Counted from the stretch's first letter, positions 43,401 through 52,650 are shown. The stretch: DNA of 64,000 bases from Eutrigla gurnardus (GCA_963514095.1 OY741268.1:24032157-24096156); one strand, 5' to 3'. Made by a program: numbers and translations. The notes: generated by a model from the letters alone, not told the origin.

Positions 43401-46400
43401 CCATCCCAAGAAAGGGAAGATCCGTATCGTCTTTGACTGTGCAGCATCATTTCAAGGCACATCACTAAATGCACATCTCTTGCAAGGACCTGACCTGACA
43501 AGCGCACTGGTGGGAGTCTTGACCAGGTTTAGGATGGAGCCCATTGTTCTGATGTCTGACATTGAGGCCATGTTCCATCAGGTTCGAGTGCCAGAGACAG
43601 ATGCAGACCTACTTCGATTTCTCTGGTGGCCCAATGGGGACTTCAGTCAACAGATGGTGGAATACCGGATGGTGGTCCATTTGTTTGGCGCAACGTCATC
43701 ACCAAGCTGTGCTAATTTCGCTCTCCGAAAGTGTGCTGAAGATAACAAACAGCTCTTTAACCAGAAAGTGTTTGACACCATCATGCACAGTTTCTATGTC
43801 GACGACTGCCTGGCTTCAATAGCCTCAGAGGATGAAGCCATAACCCTTTACCAGGATTTGGTAAAGCTCTGTGCCAAGGGAGGCTTTCATTTGACGAAGT
43901 GGCTGAGTAATAGTCGTCGTGTGCTGGCAGCAATACCGGAGGAGGAAAGAGCGAAGGACGTTAAAGACCTGGATCTGGACCACGACATCCTACCAGTTGA
44001 GAGGGCACTGGGAGTGCGTTGGTGTGTCCAGTCTGACACCTTTAAGTTCAGTATAAGCTTTCAGGACAGACCGCTGACACGCAGAGGAATCCTTTCTACT
44101 GTCAGCTCTTTCTACGACCCTCTTGGAATCTTGTCCCCTGTGGTTTTCACAGCCAAGAGGATCATTCAAGACCTATGCCGGCAGGGGCTAGGATGGGACG
44201 ATGTCATACCAACATCTGTAGCCCAGGAGTGGGTCAACTGGCTCGAGGAATTACACCTGTTGGAGGGCTTCAGCGTTGGACGATGTTTAAAACCGCCCAA
44301 CTTTGGAGAAGCAACCAGCGCCCAGTTGCATCACTTTGCTGACGCAAGTGAGGAGGGATACGGTACCGTCACCTACCTGCTGTTGCACAATGACTGTTCT
44401 CAGATCCACGTTGCCTTCATAATGGGAAAATCCAGAGTGACACCTTTAAAGCCTGCGACGATCCCACGTATGGAGTTGATTGCGGCTGTGGTGGCAGCTC
44501 GCATGGACACGCTATGGAGGAAGGAGCTGAGACTGCAGCTGCAAGACAGCGTTTTCTGGTCAGACAGTACATCGGTGCTGAAATACATCAAGAACCAAAC
44601 ATCAAGGTTTCGCATCTTCGTAGCGAACAGAGTCACAGAGATCCTCAAAATGTCTGAAGCATCACAGTGGAGGTATGTGAGTACCGCACACAACCCTGCA
44701 GATCTTGCCTCCAGAGGCATGAGAGCGGAGCTGTTCCTCAAGAATGAGACATGGATATCTGGACCTTCATTTCTCATGCAGGAAGAGGAGACTTGGCCTG
44801 TTAACCCAGACAACTTGGGAGAACTTCCACCTGGGGACCCAGAGGTCAAGGTGTCGGCTGCCGTTGTCTCTGTGGAACAAGAGGAGGATGCTGTGCTGAG
44901 ACTGATCAACCGCAGCTCATCTTGGAAACGTCTCACGAGAGTGATGGCATGGATCTTGAGACTCAGAACCTTACTTTGGAACAACAGGAAGAGGAGAGAA
45001 GTCACTGCATGTGATTCTCAGCCAGCATTGAACCTAACTAAACACAAAGATGTTCTTGACAAGGAGATTTGCCTCTCATTGGAGGAGATCAAAGGAGCTG
45101 AACTGGAGATAATCAAGATCTGTCAAAGAAGAAAGTTCTCTGAAGAGTTATCTTGCCTCCAAAAGGGAGAGTGTGTGAAAGGGAACAGTCACATTTACAG
45201 ACTCAGTCCGATACTGGAAGAAGGTGTGTTGAGAGTCGGAGGCCGACTTAGTAAGGCTGCCATGCCCGAAGAGTCTAAACATCCAGCCATAATAGCAAAG
45301 GATCTCCACATCTCAGACCTCATCTTATGCCAGATACATCGAGAGGTGGGCCATGGCGGTAGGAACCATATGCTGTCAAGGCTGCGTCAGCAGTACTGGA
45401 TTCCTGCTGCAGGCGTTGCCATAAGGCAGATCATTTCCAGATGTGTCATCTGTCGTCGGCTGCACGGAGCTGCAGGTCAGCAACAAATGGCAGACTTGCC
45501 TAGTGACAGAGTTTCGACTGGAGAACCTCCGTTCACTTATGTCGGAGTTGACTATTTTGGACCATTTGACATCAAGCGTGGCCGGAGTCTTGTGAAAAGA
45601 TATGGAGTTATCTTCACATGTTTGACAATAAGAGCTGTACACATTGAAGTTGCCTCATCTTTGGACACAGATTCGTTCATCAATGCTTTAAGGCGCTTCA
45701 TCGCAAGAAGAGGACAAATCAAAGAGCTGCGTTCTGATAATGGCACTAATTTCATTGGTGCAGAGCGTGAGCTGAGAAGAGCTGTTGAAGGATGGAATCT
45801 GGAGAAGATCAATGATGTGCTCTCATTGAAAGGAATCAAGTGGACGTTTAACCCTCCCACTGGATCACATCACGGCGGAGCATGGGAGAGGTTAATACGT
45901 TCCATCAGGAAGATTCTCAATTCCACTTTGAGGACCCAAAGTCTGGATGAGGAGGGACTCAATACAGTACTCTGTGAGGTGGAGTCAATTCTCAACAGTA
46001 GACCTCTCACGAAGGAATCCACAGATCCGAATGACTTGGAGGCTTTAACACCTAATCATCTTCTGCTGCTTAAAGTCAAGCCCAGCTTACCACCTGGTCT
46101 GTTTCTCAAGGAGGACAACTATGCACGCCGGAGATGGAAGCAGGTGCAATACATTTCGGACCTGTTCTGGAAAAGGTGGATTAAAGAGTATCTGCCACAA
46201 CTACAGGAACGACAGAAATGGACAAAGATCAAGAGGAACTTTGTCCCCGGTGACATAGTGATCATAATGGACGATTCTGCACCTCGCAATTCCTGGATCA
46301 TTGGGAGGATTACAGAGACAATGCCAGACAGGAACGGACTGGTGCGACAGGTCCGGATCAAGACCCGCACCAGCCTTCTCTGCAGACCTGTGACAAAGAT

Positions 46401-46431
46401 CTGCCTTCTTCAGGAGTCGACGGAGTCGTGA
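40411..46431 (+). CDS. gag-pol: BEL/Pao Gag-Pol polyprotein
   Basis: About 2006 codons without a stop. The frame is open from 40360, but its first ATG is at 40441. An ATG at 40289 opens a short upstream frame (+1 apart) that stops at 40423. Domains in order: coiled-coil Gag N-terminus (about 150-215), DUF1759-type Gag (about 345-500: IQLFDGDPLHYHAFMQSFEQ), zinc-binding Cys/His segments (CLFCKKGRHTLESC, CFGCLCTGHISKEC, CKTCGSRH), and DUF1758-type aspartic protease (FLDPGSSASFC). RT (IRIVFDCAASF, MSDIEAMFHQV, SFYVDDCLAS) and the Pao/A17 RNase H-like region (HHFADASEEGYG) follow, then integrase zinc module (HREVGHGGRNHM, CVICRR), core (TYVGVDYFGPF, LRSDNGTNFIGAE, HHGGAWERLI) and DUF5641-type C-terminus. 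The protease has DPG where DTG/DSG is usual in other groups. Confidence 0.95.
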   Translation: MDEIKTVISSMKELMKDGKHVSAVKGKLDGLMKLSHTSNELHASLMPLIPHDEQEKQTGWFLKIIKHKDDFIEDVNAWFSVTRLRGSPSRPLLVANRSNESPLLHEAAEEENGGVENVEVTGPQSHNVQDDIQPDDSISNYSSQNHGSKSIRSKVSSTASARVRAEAEMAALIARKRLLEQKHALEEEEAKIRHALQELQLETDMAASAAKLNVLRTSGSGVRSVASQKLDGMEAYFESGLNFNAETFVRQNVGDVGRGQPAEFGGTRPKQRQCDGNKHLQRTSAPTQAQSTVPKATGAPLSLHRHTQSASGNISSEQDTMMSIMQKQNDITSMLVHQQCIASLPKRDIQLFDGDPLHYHAFMQSFEQTIELRTDDAVDLLHYLEQYTRGQPKQLVRSCQHMTDGIGYATAKALLQEHFGNEHVIASAYMDKIFAWPAIKSEDGKALQAYSLFLRGCHNAMKDVYNLSDLNTSANMVSVIKKLPYKLRDKWRAKACDIQEKHRKRTMFADIVTFIEREVRITTDPVFGDIQDAPVIGAFKESGRAKPVPRPKARGSSFATTFTTVERDAHWENRVKDGPEKTCLFCKKGRHTLESCFLLEKKSHSEKMEFLKKNGVCFGCLCTGHISKECRKRLSCKTCGSRHPSLLHIHSKENGDPEKGRSNSDRAVDSALVEVQTGGLTGAGEQDCKLAIVPVKVKSSKGQRSVETYAFLDPGSSASFCTMGLMDKLGLSGRRTRILLRTMGQEKVVDSCIASDLEVAGLDSDWYCEMPKIFTQHQMPVNRGNIPRQQDLERWPHLKPVYLPQIDADVEMLIGLNVPRALEPLEVIRSVDGGPYAVKTMLGWTVNGPLGGEGSDDPVTQSAVSINRISAVTLDELWNQQFKTDFPENSQDELQGLSREDSKFLEMANETVELVDGHYVVGLPLKDKSITMPNNRKVAEQRTLNLKGRFGRDAAFQKDYTTFMDNLISSGYAERVPATSQERCDGKVWYIPHHGVYHPKKGKIRIVFDCAASFQGTSLNAHLLQGPDLTSALVGVLTRFRMEPIVLMSDIEAMFHQVRVPETDADLLRFLWWPNGDFSQQMVEYRMVVHLFGATSSPSCANFALRKCAEDNKQLFNQKVFDTIMHSFYVDDCLASIASEDEAITLYQDLVKLCAKGGFHLTKWLSNSRRVLAAIPEEERAKDVKDLDLDHDILPVERALGVRWCVQSDTFKFSISFQDRPLTRRGILSTVSSFYDPLGILSPVVFTAKRIIQDLCRQGLGWDDVIPTSVAQEWVNWLEELHLLEGFSVGRCLKPPNFGEATSAQLHHFADASEEGYGTVTYLLLHNDCSQIHVAFIMGKSRVTPLKPATIPRMELIAAVVAARMDTLWRKELRLQLQDSVFWSDSTSVLKYIKNQTSRFRIFVANRVTEILKMSEASQWRYVSTAHNPADLASRGMRAELFLKNETWISGPSFLMQEEETWPVNPDNLGELPPGDPEVKVSAAVVSVEQEEDAVLRLINRSSSWKRLTRVMAWILRLRTLLWNNRKRREVTACDSQPALNLTKHKDVLDKEICLSLEEIKGAELEIIKICQRRKFSEELSCLQKGECVKGNSHIYRLSPILEEGVLRVGGRLSKAAMPEESKHPAIIAKDLHISDLILCQIHREVGHGGRNHMLSRLRQQYWIPAAGVAIRQIISRCVICRRLHGAAGQQQMADLPSDRVSTGEPPFTYVGVDYFGPFDIKRGRSLVKRYGVIFTCLTIRAVHIEVASSLDTDSFINALRRFIARRGQIKELRSDNGTNFIGAERELRRAVEGWNLEKINDVLSLKGIKWTFNPPTGSHHGGAWERLIRSIRKILNSTLRTQSLDEEGLNTVLCEVESILNSRPLTKESTDPNDLEALTPNHLLLLKVKPSLPPGLFLKEDNYARRRWKQVQYISDLFWKRWIKEYLPQLQERQKWTKIKRNFVPGDIVIIMDDSAPRNSWIIGRITETMPDRNGLVRQVRIKTRTSLLCRPVTKICLLQESTES

Positions 46432-46734
46432 AGGCTTCCCTTCTTTTCCATGGATTTGGATTATATTGACTTTTGCCTGACATGACCTTTTTTCGTGACT
46501 TTGGATTGACTTTACTTTGGGGCGGGTTCGGTTCAAGAAGGATGAAGACCTGCAATGGCCATATGAACTATGAACTCTCTCCTTGCGCACAAAAAATCGC
46601 AAAAAAAAGACAAAAAAATGTGAAAAATAGAAAAAAAAAAAAGAAAATTGGAATTGTATTGATTTTCTATTATGAATTTATGCGTTGGTAATTATTACTA
46701 CTGTGTAATAACATGTAATAATTAGGGGCCGGAA
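46432..46734 (+). other. BEL 3' untranslated region and polypurine tract
   Basis: No gene is present. An A-rich run lies at 46590-46650. TTAGGGGCCGGAA (46722-46734) directly before the 3' LTR is the likely polypurine tract. Confidence 0.7.
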
Positions 46735-47101
46735 TGTTGGTGACAGGTATAGGCAGACTGACAGGTCACGTGGTGTTGGGGCTACGTCAGTCAGGATCAG
46801 TGGTAAAAGTCAGCTGTTCACGCGCGGGTTGGGTTTGAATGAAATGTTTGAGATGAGAGGGGGTGGACGGGGGAAGTCCAACTTTGCTGACCGCACAATC
46901 TATTAACATTTAACGCACTTTAGCACCGATCACTTTAGGACTATGCTACTATGGAACGTTTTTAACTTATCTCTAATAAAACCAACAAAACGCAGTACCC
47001 ATTTTAAGTGATTCTTTGAACAAGCAGCGCGTCTGGCAAAAACATATTTTCCCGATCTAGCCTCTCGGTGACTAAATAAGTGGTTCGATAGTCGCCATAC
47101 A
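46735..47101 (+). repeat. BEL 3' LTR (367 bp)
   Basis: Same length and, by eye, same sequence as 39494-39860. Confidence 0.95.
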
Positions 47102-47881
47102 CTAGGAATGGGAATATGATGGAGAACCCCACGTGATCCAATTGTGGTTCTGGCAAAGGAGGAGCTCTGGCTACTGCTGTTTTCTTGCCCACCTTTTTCT
47201 TATGTTTATTTGGTTTGCTTTAAACTGTTCTATTTTTGGTTTATTTATTTAATTTAGTTGAACTGTGTTGGAGAGAAGGCTTGTGGTGACTAAATATCTG
47301 AACCATTGACATTTTGAGTGGTGTTTAGTACCAGTGCAGGTGGGTTGTCATAGGCGTACAGGTGGGGGTCACTGGGTGCAGGGTCCCCCCCGTTCTGGGT
47401 CTATTGCATGCAACTTTGCTGTGTCCTCTTTTATAGTAGAAGTGAGCTTTAAATGCCTCCATATAAAATGCATGACTAACCTGTGTGTCTTCTGCTTTGC
47501 AGTGTGAGCGGCTTGTTCTTTCCGGTGCCCGGTGGTGGTGACCCCCTCCCTTCCCCCTTTCCCTTCACGTACTCCCTCCTGTGGGTCTCTCTGACACCCT
47601 CTCCCCTGCACTGGTAACCTTTTAGGATTTTGAAGTATATTTTTGTAATAAAACAATTGACTTTTAACAGGATCTCATCTTTTAAAAATCTTTATTCATT
47701 AGAGCCACCAATTGATCTGCTGTCTAAATAAAAAGTAAAAAAGCTGTTTGAACTGGAACTCCCATCTTTGCTCCTTTTCTCTGTATTAGAACTTGTGTGC
47801 TAAGTTGGTATTCTCTGGGTGAAATTCCCAGAGTGGCGTTGTTACATTTGCTGGCAGGGGCTTACAGCTGCCCTTGCCACA
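47102..47881 (+). repeat. Gypsy-2 3' LTR, right part (after BEL)
   Basis: It begins with the second CTAGG copy (47102-47106), and 47107-47881 matches 32604-33378. The CCTG after it closes the target duplication. Confidence 0.95.
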
Positions 47882-47885
47882 CCTG

Positions 47886-48978
47886 CTTCAGCAGACACAT
47901 CGCTCACTCTCTGAGTTGCCTCGCTAAATTTGCTGTTGTTTACGCGCTATCTCTGCTAGCTACTTTAGCGCAACAGCTAGCCTAGCGGTTACGATGGCTT
48001 CTCTCTTTCCCTGTCCTCCTTCTCTTCTCTCCTGCCCGCAGTGTCTGATGTTCAGCTACTACTCTGCCTCCTTTACTGATAACGGTACATGTAATAAACG
48101 TAGTTCACTTTTTGCTTTGGAGGCGAGGATAAATGATTTGGAAGCGCGGCTCCGCACCAACAATCCTCCGTCGGCTGCCGCTGTAACCAGCCAGCTGACG
48201 CTAGCTGTACACGATGCAGACCGACATAGCGTAGCAGCTAGCCGTCCCCCGGCTAACCCCAAGCAGCCGGGAGGCTGGGTGAATGTCCGAAGGAGGCATA
48301 GTTCTAAACCGAAGCCCACGGTTAACCACCATGTTCATGTGTCTAATCGTTTTTCCCCACTCAGCGACACACCCGCTGAGAAGCCAACTCTGGTGATTGG
48401 TAGCTCCATAGTGAGACACGTGAAAATAGCAACACCAGCGACCATATTCAAATGTGTCCCAGGGGCCAGAGCGGGCGACATCGAAGCTCAATTGAAACTG
48501 CTGGCTAAGGATAAACGTGAATACAGTAAGATTGTTATTCACGTCGGCGTTAATGACACCCGATTACGCCAATCGGAAGTCACTAAAATTAATGTTGGCT
48601 CAGTGTGCGAATATGCAAAAATGATGTCGGACTCCGTAGTTTTCTCTGGTCCCCTGCCAAACTTTACTAGTGATGACATGTATAGCCGCATGTCATCTTT
48701 CCACCGCTGGCTGTTGAGGTGGTGTCCAGATAACGATGTGGGCTTCGTTAATAATAAGCAGCCTTTCTGGGGAAAACCTGGTCTGATCAGGAGAGATGGC
48801 ATCCACCCCACTTTGGATGGAGCTGCTCTCCTATCTAGAAACATCGCTGATCTCATTGGTAGTCCTAGAACATGACAAACCAGTGTTGAGACCATTTCTC
48901 TGCGCCTCCTTTAGAGCAGCAGTCACCCACACCCAAAACCAAAACCACATAAGAACGGTGTCTGTAAAAGATAAGTGA
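47886..48978 (+). mobile_element. Esterase-ORF1 LINE fragment (CR1/L2-like), right of gypsy-2
   Basis: It continues the LINE leader interrupted by gypsy-2, contains ORF1 and a short piece after its stop, and breaks off near 48978. ORF2 (endonuclease and RT) is not present anywhere in the window. Confidence 0.75.
47994..48875 (+). CDS. LINE ORF1 protein with SGNH-type esterase domain
   Basis: An intact 293-codon frame. The N-terminus is Cys-containing and hydrophobic, followed by a short coiled coil (FALEARINDLEARLRTN, about 40-57) and a basic linker. From about residue 130 the SGNH hydrolase pattern appears: TLVIGSSIVRH (block I, normally GDS, here GSS), HVGVNDTRL (GxND, block III), and RRDGIHPTLDGAALL (DxxH, block V). 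Such esterase-like ORF1 proteins belong to CR1/L2-type LINEs and bind the element RNA and perhaps lipid. The loss of the block I Asp leaves catalysis uncertain. The frame ends at 48875, and the next ~100 bases still resemble LINE text. An alternative is a domesticated or gypsy-associated SGNH protein. Confidence 0.82.
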   Translation: MASLFPCPPSLLSCPQCLMFSYYSASFTDNGTCNKRSSLFALEARINDLEARLRTNNPPSAAAVTSQLTLAVHDADRHSVAASRPPANPKQPGGWVNVRRRHSSKPKPTVNHHVHVSNRFSPLSDTPAEKPTLVIGSSIVRHVKIATPATIFKCVPGARAGDIEAQLKLLAKDKREYSKIVIHVGVNDTRLRQSEVTKINVGSVCEYAKMMSDSVVFSGPLPNFTSDDMYSRMSSFHRWLLRWCPDNDVGFVNNKQPFWGKPGLIRRDGIHPTLDGAALLSRNIADLIGSPRT

Positions 48979-49140
48979 GTCAGTTTTGGCCAGCTGAACT
49001 TCCTCCATTAGGCAGATTTTTCTTTCCCTTATGATGTCTTGAAGGCCATACACTGAAGTGTTGTTTTTATTGCCTATATCAGTTGTGCCCTTATGATGTC
49101 TTGTACTCACTTTTCCCCCTAACTACAGCGATGTGTTACT
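48979..49140. other. No gene; short repeated words
   Basis: CCCTTATGATGTCTTG occurs twice (about 49028 and 49088). Nothing else was recognised. Confidence 0.4.
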
Positions 49141-49495
49141 TTACTGTAGTTTCCAAATGGCTGTAGTGTACAGGAAGTGGTTACTGTTTTGAGCATTTTC
49201 AGGAAGTGTCACAGAGTTCTGATCTAAGAAAACACTGAGAGAATAAACTGTCATAATAAAAACATTACAAAGCCATTTGACTATCTTGTTCATGACACTG
49301 GCAGTTTCATTGACATGAATAGTTACTTTTGAGGAATGGACTATCCATTTTGAGCAAGTGACGTGATTTTGCAGGTTATCCACTAGGACTAGGTTTTGCA
49401 GTTTGCACTAATTGTTTTTGAGAAATGCACTAACTGCTGTGCAAATGTTAATAGTGATGTGAGAAAAGCACCAAAGCGACTGAGAAAAATTGTAA
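49141..49495 (+). repeat. 350 bp duplicated block, copy 1
   Basis: It matches 51328-51665 almost base for base (GTTTCCAAATGGCTRTAGTG ... AAAGCGACTGAGAAAAATTG), with one small deletion in copy 2 near 51520. No coding signal was seen. It is an unidentified dispersed repeat or a local duplication. Confidence 0.88.
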
Positions 49496-49620
49496 TACGA
49501 CACACATTCACACAGTCGGCGAGTTTTTGCTGCGTGCGAAGAAGACCACCGGGGAGATGGCCAATGTTGAGCTGCGTGAGATGAAGACCGACTAGGAGAT
49601 GGCCAATGTTGAGCCAATGT
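49496..49620 (+). repeat. Chimeric junction: family A piece joined to the 42 bp minisatellite
   Basis: 49496-49530 (ACACATTCACACAGTCGGCG, then AGTTTTTGC) matches family A at about 3828-3862. 49531-49612 matches two units of the coding minisatellite of the gene at 55332-55845 (GAGATGGCCAATGTTGAG). Confidence 0.85.
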
Positions 49621-50160
49621 TTGTGTAAATCACTGTTCCCTATTTTTGATAAAAAGTTTGTTACTTAAAATATTTTGTATTCTGTGAATTTTGAGTTTTA
49701 ATTAAAAAAAATGTTTTTAATTTTTTGTGTCAGAATATATTTAATCAATAAATAATGACCATAACAATATTATATTATTATAATAAAGTTGAGTAGAAAA
49801 AACAGCAGTATAGTCAAATTGAGCCTATGGTTGGGTTATATGAACAACCCAACTGGGTTGTATAAACAACCCAACTGTTGGTTTAAGGAAACCAATCCAA
49901 CTTGTTGGGTCAAAACCCAGCATGTGTTCTGTCCAATATTTAACCAGTGTTGGGTTAAAAAATAACCCATATTGGGTTGTTTTTAACCCAACATTTTTAA
50001 GTGTGAGGGGAGTGGATCTATCAAACAGCGTACCTCTACCTTTGTACAGTACTAATTACTAACGTCTGTATTGCGTGTTACAGTGTACCCCCTTTGCCTT
50101 TTTGTCTTTACACACGTTTTGTTGGAAGACGATTGTAGGCCTATGGCTTGAACATGGATT
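49621..50160. repeat. A/T-rich DNA with an AACCCAAC inverted-repeat (MITE-like) element
   Basis: Bases ~49829-49995 consist of alternating GGGTTGT/ACAACCC words in both orientations (CAACCCAACTGGGTTGTAT; TAACCCATATTGGGTTGTTT). They can fold into long hairpins, which suggests a small non-autonomous DNA element. The rest is A/T-rich without a gene. Confidence 0.6.
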
Positions 50161-50167
50161 GAAAGAA

Positions 50168-50422
50168 TTAAAAACAAAACAAAAATAGTAAATTAAAGAA
50201 ACCAGTACCTAGGTGCAGTCTGTCTGCCTCGTTGAGGCAGTCGATCTCCGCCAGAGTCACCACAGCGAACGTCAGAGCTTCACATTCGGGGAAGGTTGAA
50301 ACCAAGAGATCTGAGATGATTTTGGAGTCCAGAGGCCTGAGGCCTGTACGACGAAGCAGGATTTGAACTGCCCCTTTATAGTAGGAGGAAATTTGAATTT
50401 TCTGCACTGTAGGAGTAGTCAC
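50168..50422 (-). other. Open frame of 85 codons, unrecognised
   Basis: Minus-strand frame. Its C-terminal half (PECEALTFAVVTLAEIDCLN) looks protein-like, and CACCTAG|GTACTG at about 50210 is a plausible splice donor. Its middle overlaps the dispersed repeat that opens the window (ACGAAGCAGGATTT in antisense), which argues for a transposon-derived exon. No family was recognised. Confidence 0.3.
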
Positions 50423-50583
50423 AGAGCCATTGTTCAGCCTGAAGCAAATAAAATGTATGTTGAAAAAGTTTGCCCCCCTGAAAAAATGTAATGCCCCCCC
50501 TTAATTTTTTTTCTGCAGCCGGGTCTGAACCTATGGCGTTATATTTGTGCCACATTTATGAAGGAGCAATGTGAGTATGGCAA

Positions 50584-51003
50584 GCCGTTTTAACATTTAA
50601 TAGCTAGACTGAATATGTATTGCCGATATCTGTAATTCAATTCTTCCTAGTCAAAAAGAACATTTCAGATATCCACAATTACATTCTAGATATCTAGAAT
50701 GAACATTCTGGATAGTAACAATTGGATTGAAGATATCTGAAATGGGAGTTTTTCCTAGTAAGAATTCAATTGCAGATATCCAGAATGTAATTGTGTATAT
50801 CTGAAATTGAAAGCCCAATACACATGAATGGCAAAAGTGACGTCATTTGTCCTAGGAAGAATGCCATTGTGGATATCTGAAATGACAATTGTGGATAGGA
50901 AGAATGCCATTGTGGATATCTGAAATGTTCTTTTTGACTAGGAAGAATTGAATTACAGATATCGGCAATACATATTCAGTTTAGCTATTAAATGATAAAA
51001 TGG
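50584..51003 (+). mobile_element. MITE-like element with ~80 bp terminal inverted repeats, GATATC-rich
   Basis: The left end (CATTTAATAGCTAGACTGAA, then TATGTATTGCCGATATCTG) is mirrored at the right end in inverted orientation (50920-50995). The interior repeats GGATATCTGAAAT and CCTAGT units and is similar to 29669-30178. No target duplication could be fixed. Confidence 0.7.
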
Positions 51004-51200
51004 CCACTTATACTTTTTAAGGATTTTTAGATATCTTAAATTTAGTTTTGACTAGTACAATCAAAGTTGTAGATATCTGAAAATATAATTTTTACTAGTA
51101 AGAATGTATTGTGGATATCTTTAATTACCATTTCTCCTAGTCAATGCTATTATGGATATCTAAAATATAATTACAGATAGTACACAGCAAACATTGGAGT
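51004..51200 (+). repeat. Further GATATCT / ACTAGT array
   Basis: It continues the same kind of unit (TAGATATCTGAAAATATAAT, TTTTTACTAGTAAGAATG) outside the inverted repeats. No gene was seen. Confidence 0.6.
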
Positions 51201-51291
51201 GTTGAAATGTGAGAGTTAAGTCAACCCCTTGCTGCGTAGTGTGTTCATTTAAATATTAAAACTGCTTACCATAATGTGAGATGATGAGCCA

Positions 51292-51369
51292 TAGTAACCA
51301 CTTCCTGGAGACTTTAACTTTAAGTTACTGTAGTTTCCAAATGGCTATAGTGTACAGGAAGTGGTTACT
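51292..51369. repeat. Inverted repeat around CAGGAAGTGGTTACT
   Basis: AGTAACCACTTCCTG at 51292 is the reverse complement of CAGGAAGTGGTTACT at 51355. Only the second arm exists in the duplicate block at 49141. Confidence 0.7.
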
Positions 51370-51665
51370 GTTTTGAGCATTTTCAGGAAGTGTCACAGAG
51401 TTCTGATCTAAGAAAACACTGAGAGAATAAACTGTCATAATAAAAACATTACAAAGCCATTTGACTATCTTGTTCATGACACTGGCAGTTTCATTGACAT
51501 GAATAGTTACTTTTGAGGAATGGACGTGACGTGATTTTGCAGGTTATCCACTAGGACTAGGTTTTGCAGTTTGCACTAATTGTTTTTGAGAAATGCACTA
51601 ACTGCTGTGCAAATGTTAATAGTGATGTGAGAAAAGCACCAAAGCGACTGAGAAAAATTGTAATT
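51328..51665 (+). repeat. 350 bp duplicated block, copy 2
   Basis: Second copy of 49141-49495. After AAAAATTGTAAT the two copies continue into unrelated sequence. Confidence 0.88.
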
Positions 51666-51709
51666 TTTTGTAATAAGCGCCGGAGCTGGTTCGGCCTTAA
51701 ATGTTATCA

Positions 51710-51825
51710 ATCTAGCTATCTCACAAGTAGAGGCAGATTCTACTCAAGTAAAAGTATTGATACTTGTGTTCAAAAATACTCTGGTACTGATTCAACTTGT
51801 TTACTTGAGTAAAAGTGAGCAGTGG
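51710..51825 (+). repeat. Fragment of a common fish repeat (ACTTGAGTAAAAGT type)
   Basis: Words such as ACTCAAGTAAAAGTATTGAT and TTTACTTGAGTAAAAGTGA are typical of an abundant teleost non-autonomous element. Identification is by resemblance only. Confidence 0.5.
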
Positions 51826-51911
51826 TTAATAGTGTTTTTTCACTATTATATCTTACATTTTATAGAGAATTAATCAAGAAAAGAGGTATATTTGTTACAT
51901 GAGTTGTTTGG

Positions 51912-51938
51912 GTATTATTATTATTATTATTATTATTG
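51912..51938 (+). repeat. (ATT)n microsatellite
   Basis: Nine uninterrupted ATT units. Confidence 0.95.
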
Positions 51939-52104
51939 CTGAAAAAGAAAAACATATTTCAAGCCGAAAAGATACGCGTGACCTCTTGGTAACACCTACA
52001 AGATGTTCTTAGCTTTTTACTGCACCATTCGTGCCCCAACTTGCAAAGCCGGGTGCAGGTCTTCATGAGGAGAAGAAAAGGCGGTTATGGCAGTGGTTAA
52101 AAAA

Positions 52105-52372
52105 AACCCAGACAGCAAATGGATCTGGGCCAGATCCGCACCGGATGTAGTCCAAAATCCGGTACTAATCCTGAAAATGGATCCGCTCCAGATAATTTTT
52201 GCTCCCTGGCCCAGATCCGGCACGGATCCACTTTACAGTTCTGGAACAGATCCGGACCAGATCTGAACCGGATCCACAAAAGACCAACCGTTTACAGTCC
52301 ATATCTGGCACGGATCTGGGACAGATGTGGTCCGGATCCAGGACAGATGTGGTCCACATTTGAACAAAAGCT
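52105..52372 (+). repeat. Degenerate GATCYGG short-word array
   Basis: About 270 bases in which GATCCGG, GATCTGG, CCAGATC and CGGATCC recur every 10-25 bases in both orientations. It is strongly self-complementary and non-coding. Some fish DNA transposons have such sub-terminal repeats, but no ends were found here. Confidence 0.7.
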
Positions 52373-52567
52373 CTTGTTTAGAGATTAAAGAGATTAAAAT
52401 GAACTTAATTTGCCAATAAAACACATTTAAGTGTGAAATATTATCACACCAATGTGTTTTAATGGCTAATCAAGTTTTGTCTATAAGTGATAAAACAATC
52501 AAAATGCTTTGCTTTCAACAAAGTGCTCTTTATTGACCTTGCACATTACATTAAAAAACTGATGAAC

Positions 52568-52650
52568 AAGCAACAAGCGATCGGCATTGGCACATCTTAC
52601 AAAAGGACTAAGCAACAAGCGATCGGCATTGGCACATCTTACAAAAGGAC
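52568..52650 (+). repeat. 42 bp tandem duplication
   Basis: AAGCAACAAGCGATCGGCAT... occurs twice in a row at 52568 and 52610. Confidence 0.95.

Larger units (their letters stand above)
39494..47101 (+). mobile_element. BEL/Pao LTR retrotransposon, 7.6 kb, nearly intact
   Basis: It is flanked by the 5 bp duplication CTAGG (39489-39493 and 47102-47106). The uninterrupted 5' LTR of gypsy-2 (about 32595-32610) is the empty site. Both LTRs are 367 bp and no difference was found by eye. One reading frame of about 2000 codons encodes all BEL domains. Confidence 0.96.
32064..47881 (+). mobile_element. Gypsy-2: complete Ty3/gypsy element with a BEL insertion in its 3' LTR
   Basis: It is flanked by CCTG (32060-32063 and 47882-47885). 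The 5' LTR is 1315 bp. The 3' LTR is also 1315 bp once the BEL element and one copy of its CTAGG duplication are removed. Gag, PR, RT, RH and IN are in gypsy order, with one frameshift in integrase. Confidence 0.95.

Noticed and set aside
52119..52388. Open frames on both strands over the GATCYGG array
   Set aside because: They arise from the periodic word composition and encode only repetitive Asp/Pro/Arg-rich strings.
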